This document shows positions 15,426 through 15,918 of a DNA stretch of 15,918 nucleotides, piece after piece. A model generated the notes under the pieces. It searched no databases. It was not told the origin of the DNA and worked only from the letters and a program-made list of their open reading frames with translations. Both the position numbers and the translations under genes were made by a program. The stretch lies in assembly GCA_964579675.1 (NCBI GenBank), contig CAZOIA010000131.1:1-15918 (forward strand), read 5' to 3'. Source of the DNA: CAZOIA01 sp964579675. GTDB lineage: Bacteria; Planctomycetota; Phycisphaerae; UBA1845; PWPN01. Position 1 is the first letter of the stretch. Every line of letters begins with the position of its first letter.

Positions 15426-15600
15426 GGCTCAACCTCCTGGCCAATGTAAGCGGTTGCGTTCATACGTCAACCCCAAGGCTGCAATAGAATCCGGGCTGAC
15501 GGCGTGATTTGCCTGTATGAGCGGGCTGTTTTGGCCACAGCGCGGTTCCCGCCACAGATCACGTCTAGTGGCATCCGGCGACGCCTCATGGACGTCACCT
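15426..15600. other. Upstream region of the amidohydrolase operon, no gene seen
   Basis: This stretch precedes the amidohydrolase-SDR operon and should contain its promoter. I found no hexamer pair at a sensible distance. The plus-strand frame that crosses it (15517-15876) is low-complexity and repeat-driven and is not called as a gene. Confidence 0.4.
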
Positions 15601-15601
15601 T

Positions 15602-15652
15602 TTCTCAATTCTCAATTCTCAATTGCCCAACGTTGCGACTTGCAACGTTGGG
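15602..15652. repeat. 7-bp tandem repeat joined to an 11-bp-stem hairpin
   Basis: TTCTCAA occurs three times head to tail (15602-15622). It is followed by CCCAACGTTGC (15626-15636) pairing perfectly with GCAACGTTGGG (15642-15652) around the 5-nt loop GACTT. The stem is 11 bp and the strongest single hairpin in the window. No T-run follows on the plus strand. The role is unknown. Confidence 0.7.
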
Positions 15653-15696
15653 GTCAACTATCCGTTCGCCCACTCACGGCTCATACACCCGCACAG

Positions 15697-15795
15697 TTGA
15701 TTCAGCGAGCCGGGCGGTCCCCCACCCGGTTGATCCAGCGAGCCGGGCGGTCCCCCGCCCGATTGACCCAGCGAGCCGGGCGGTCCTCCGCCCGG
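15697..15795 (+). repeat. Three tandem 33-bp hairpin units
   Basis: Units at 15697-15729, 15730-15762 and 15763-15795 share TTGAtcCAGCGAGCCGGG followed by CGGTCCcCCgCCCGg. A partial fourth unit begins at 15796. Each unit can fold as CCGGGCGG-4nt-CCGCCCGG: unit 3 is perfect, unit 2 has 7 bp, and unit 1 has one mismatch. The 33-bp period equals 11 codons, so open frames cross it, but the repeat looks DNA- or RNA-based rather than coding. There are no unique spacers, so it is not a CRISPR array. Confidence 0.85.
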
Positions 15796-15868
15796 TTAAC
15801 CGCCGGGTCGGCCACGAACCTGCTTTTTGTTCACCTGCCGCAACCGTCTCTTTGCCGGTTCTTGGAGG

Positions 15869-15918
15869 GTGCATGACACTTTGGGCGGCTTGTTGGAAGG
15901 CGCCGCCCCCAGGTGTTT
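15869..15918 (-). repeat. Right copy of 50-bp terminal inverted repeat
   Basis: This is the reverse complement of positions 11-60 with one mismatch. GGGCGGC (15883-15889) pairs with GCCGCCC (15902-15908). The copy reaches the last base of the window. Its position is equally compatible with an assembly break at a dispersed repeat and with the end of a larger element. Confidence 0.85.

Noticed and set aside
15443..15470. Minus-strand TTGACG-16-TACATT promoter for the amidohydrolase gene
   Set aside because: The predicted start of transcription would fall inside the ribosome-binding site (15433-15438), so it could not give a normally translated message.
15697..15795. CRISPR array
   Set aside because: The 33-bp units are contiguous with no unique spacers and there are no cas genes.
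15517..15876. Plus-strand open frame with an 11-residue repeat (QRAGRSPARL type)
   Set aside because: Its repeat follows directly from the 33-bp hairpin units, its composition is arginine-rich shadow-like, and it has no convincing ribosome site or recognisable domain.
1..15918. Circular element closed through the matching ends
   Set aside because: The two end repeats are inverted, not direct, so they do not support circular closure.

Overview
The window looks like chromosomal DNA of a planctomycete, most likely of the Phycisphaerae type. The evidence is high GC, long secreted multidomain proteins ending in a paired acidic dockerin-like tail (DFDxDxDVDxxDF ... TGP ... DxDxDxDVDxxDF), PKD modules, and many hairpin-forming intergenic repeats. 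This is a family-level judgement from sequence style. There is no rRNA, tRNA, CRISPR array or transposase gene in the window.

Layout from left to right. Positions 11-60 hold one copy of a 50-bp repeat whose near-perfect inverse closes the window (15869-15918). Gene 1 (183-1088, +) is a metallo-beta-lactamase-fold hydrolase resembling N-acyl homoserine lactonases. It converges on a two-gene minus-strand operon (3211 to 1290): an alpha/alpha-toroid prenyltransferase/squalene-cyclase-repeat protein, then a Tat-exported DUF362 lipoprotein, joined by a TGATG stop/start overlap. From 3212 to 4500 the DNA is mostly non-coding. It holds two diverged direct copies of a ~120-bp promoter-like segment bracketing about 1 kb that carries a 98-bp inverted-repeat (MITE-like) element and a small ABM-like protein gene (3785-4081, +).

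The right half is dominated by secreted carbohydrate-related proteins. They are an 811-aa clan-A glycoside hydrolase with two PKD modules (4501-6936, +), a 676-aa secreted beta-rich protein of unknown function (9265 to 7235, -), and a 1271-aa putative glycoside-hydrolase-like protein with PKD, Ig-like, CBM-like and dockerin-like parts (9682-13497, +). The last two are divergently transcribed from a 400-bp region with recognisable promoter hexamers. The two plus-strand proteins share the same C-terminal tail, so they probably share a cell-surface or complex-targeting route. The final operon (15425 to 13699, -) encodes an amidohydrolase-2 family TIM-barrel enzyme and an SDR dehydrogenase overlapping by ATGA. 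The last ~490 bp carry no convincing gene, only short tandem repeats and hairpins.

The most interesting non-gene signal is a ~120-bp element with two 8-bp/3-nt-loop hairpins, present twice in opposite orientation. Each copy lies exactly between the 3' ends of convergent genes, and stem changes between copies are compensatory. A second hairpin family occurs at 7178-7284 and 9546-9604. A third lies in the 33-bp tandem repeats near the right end.
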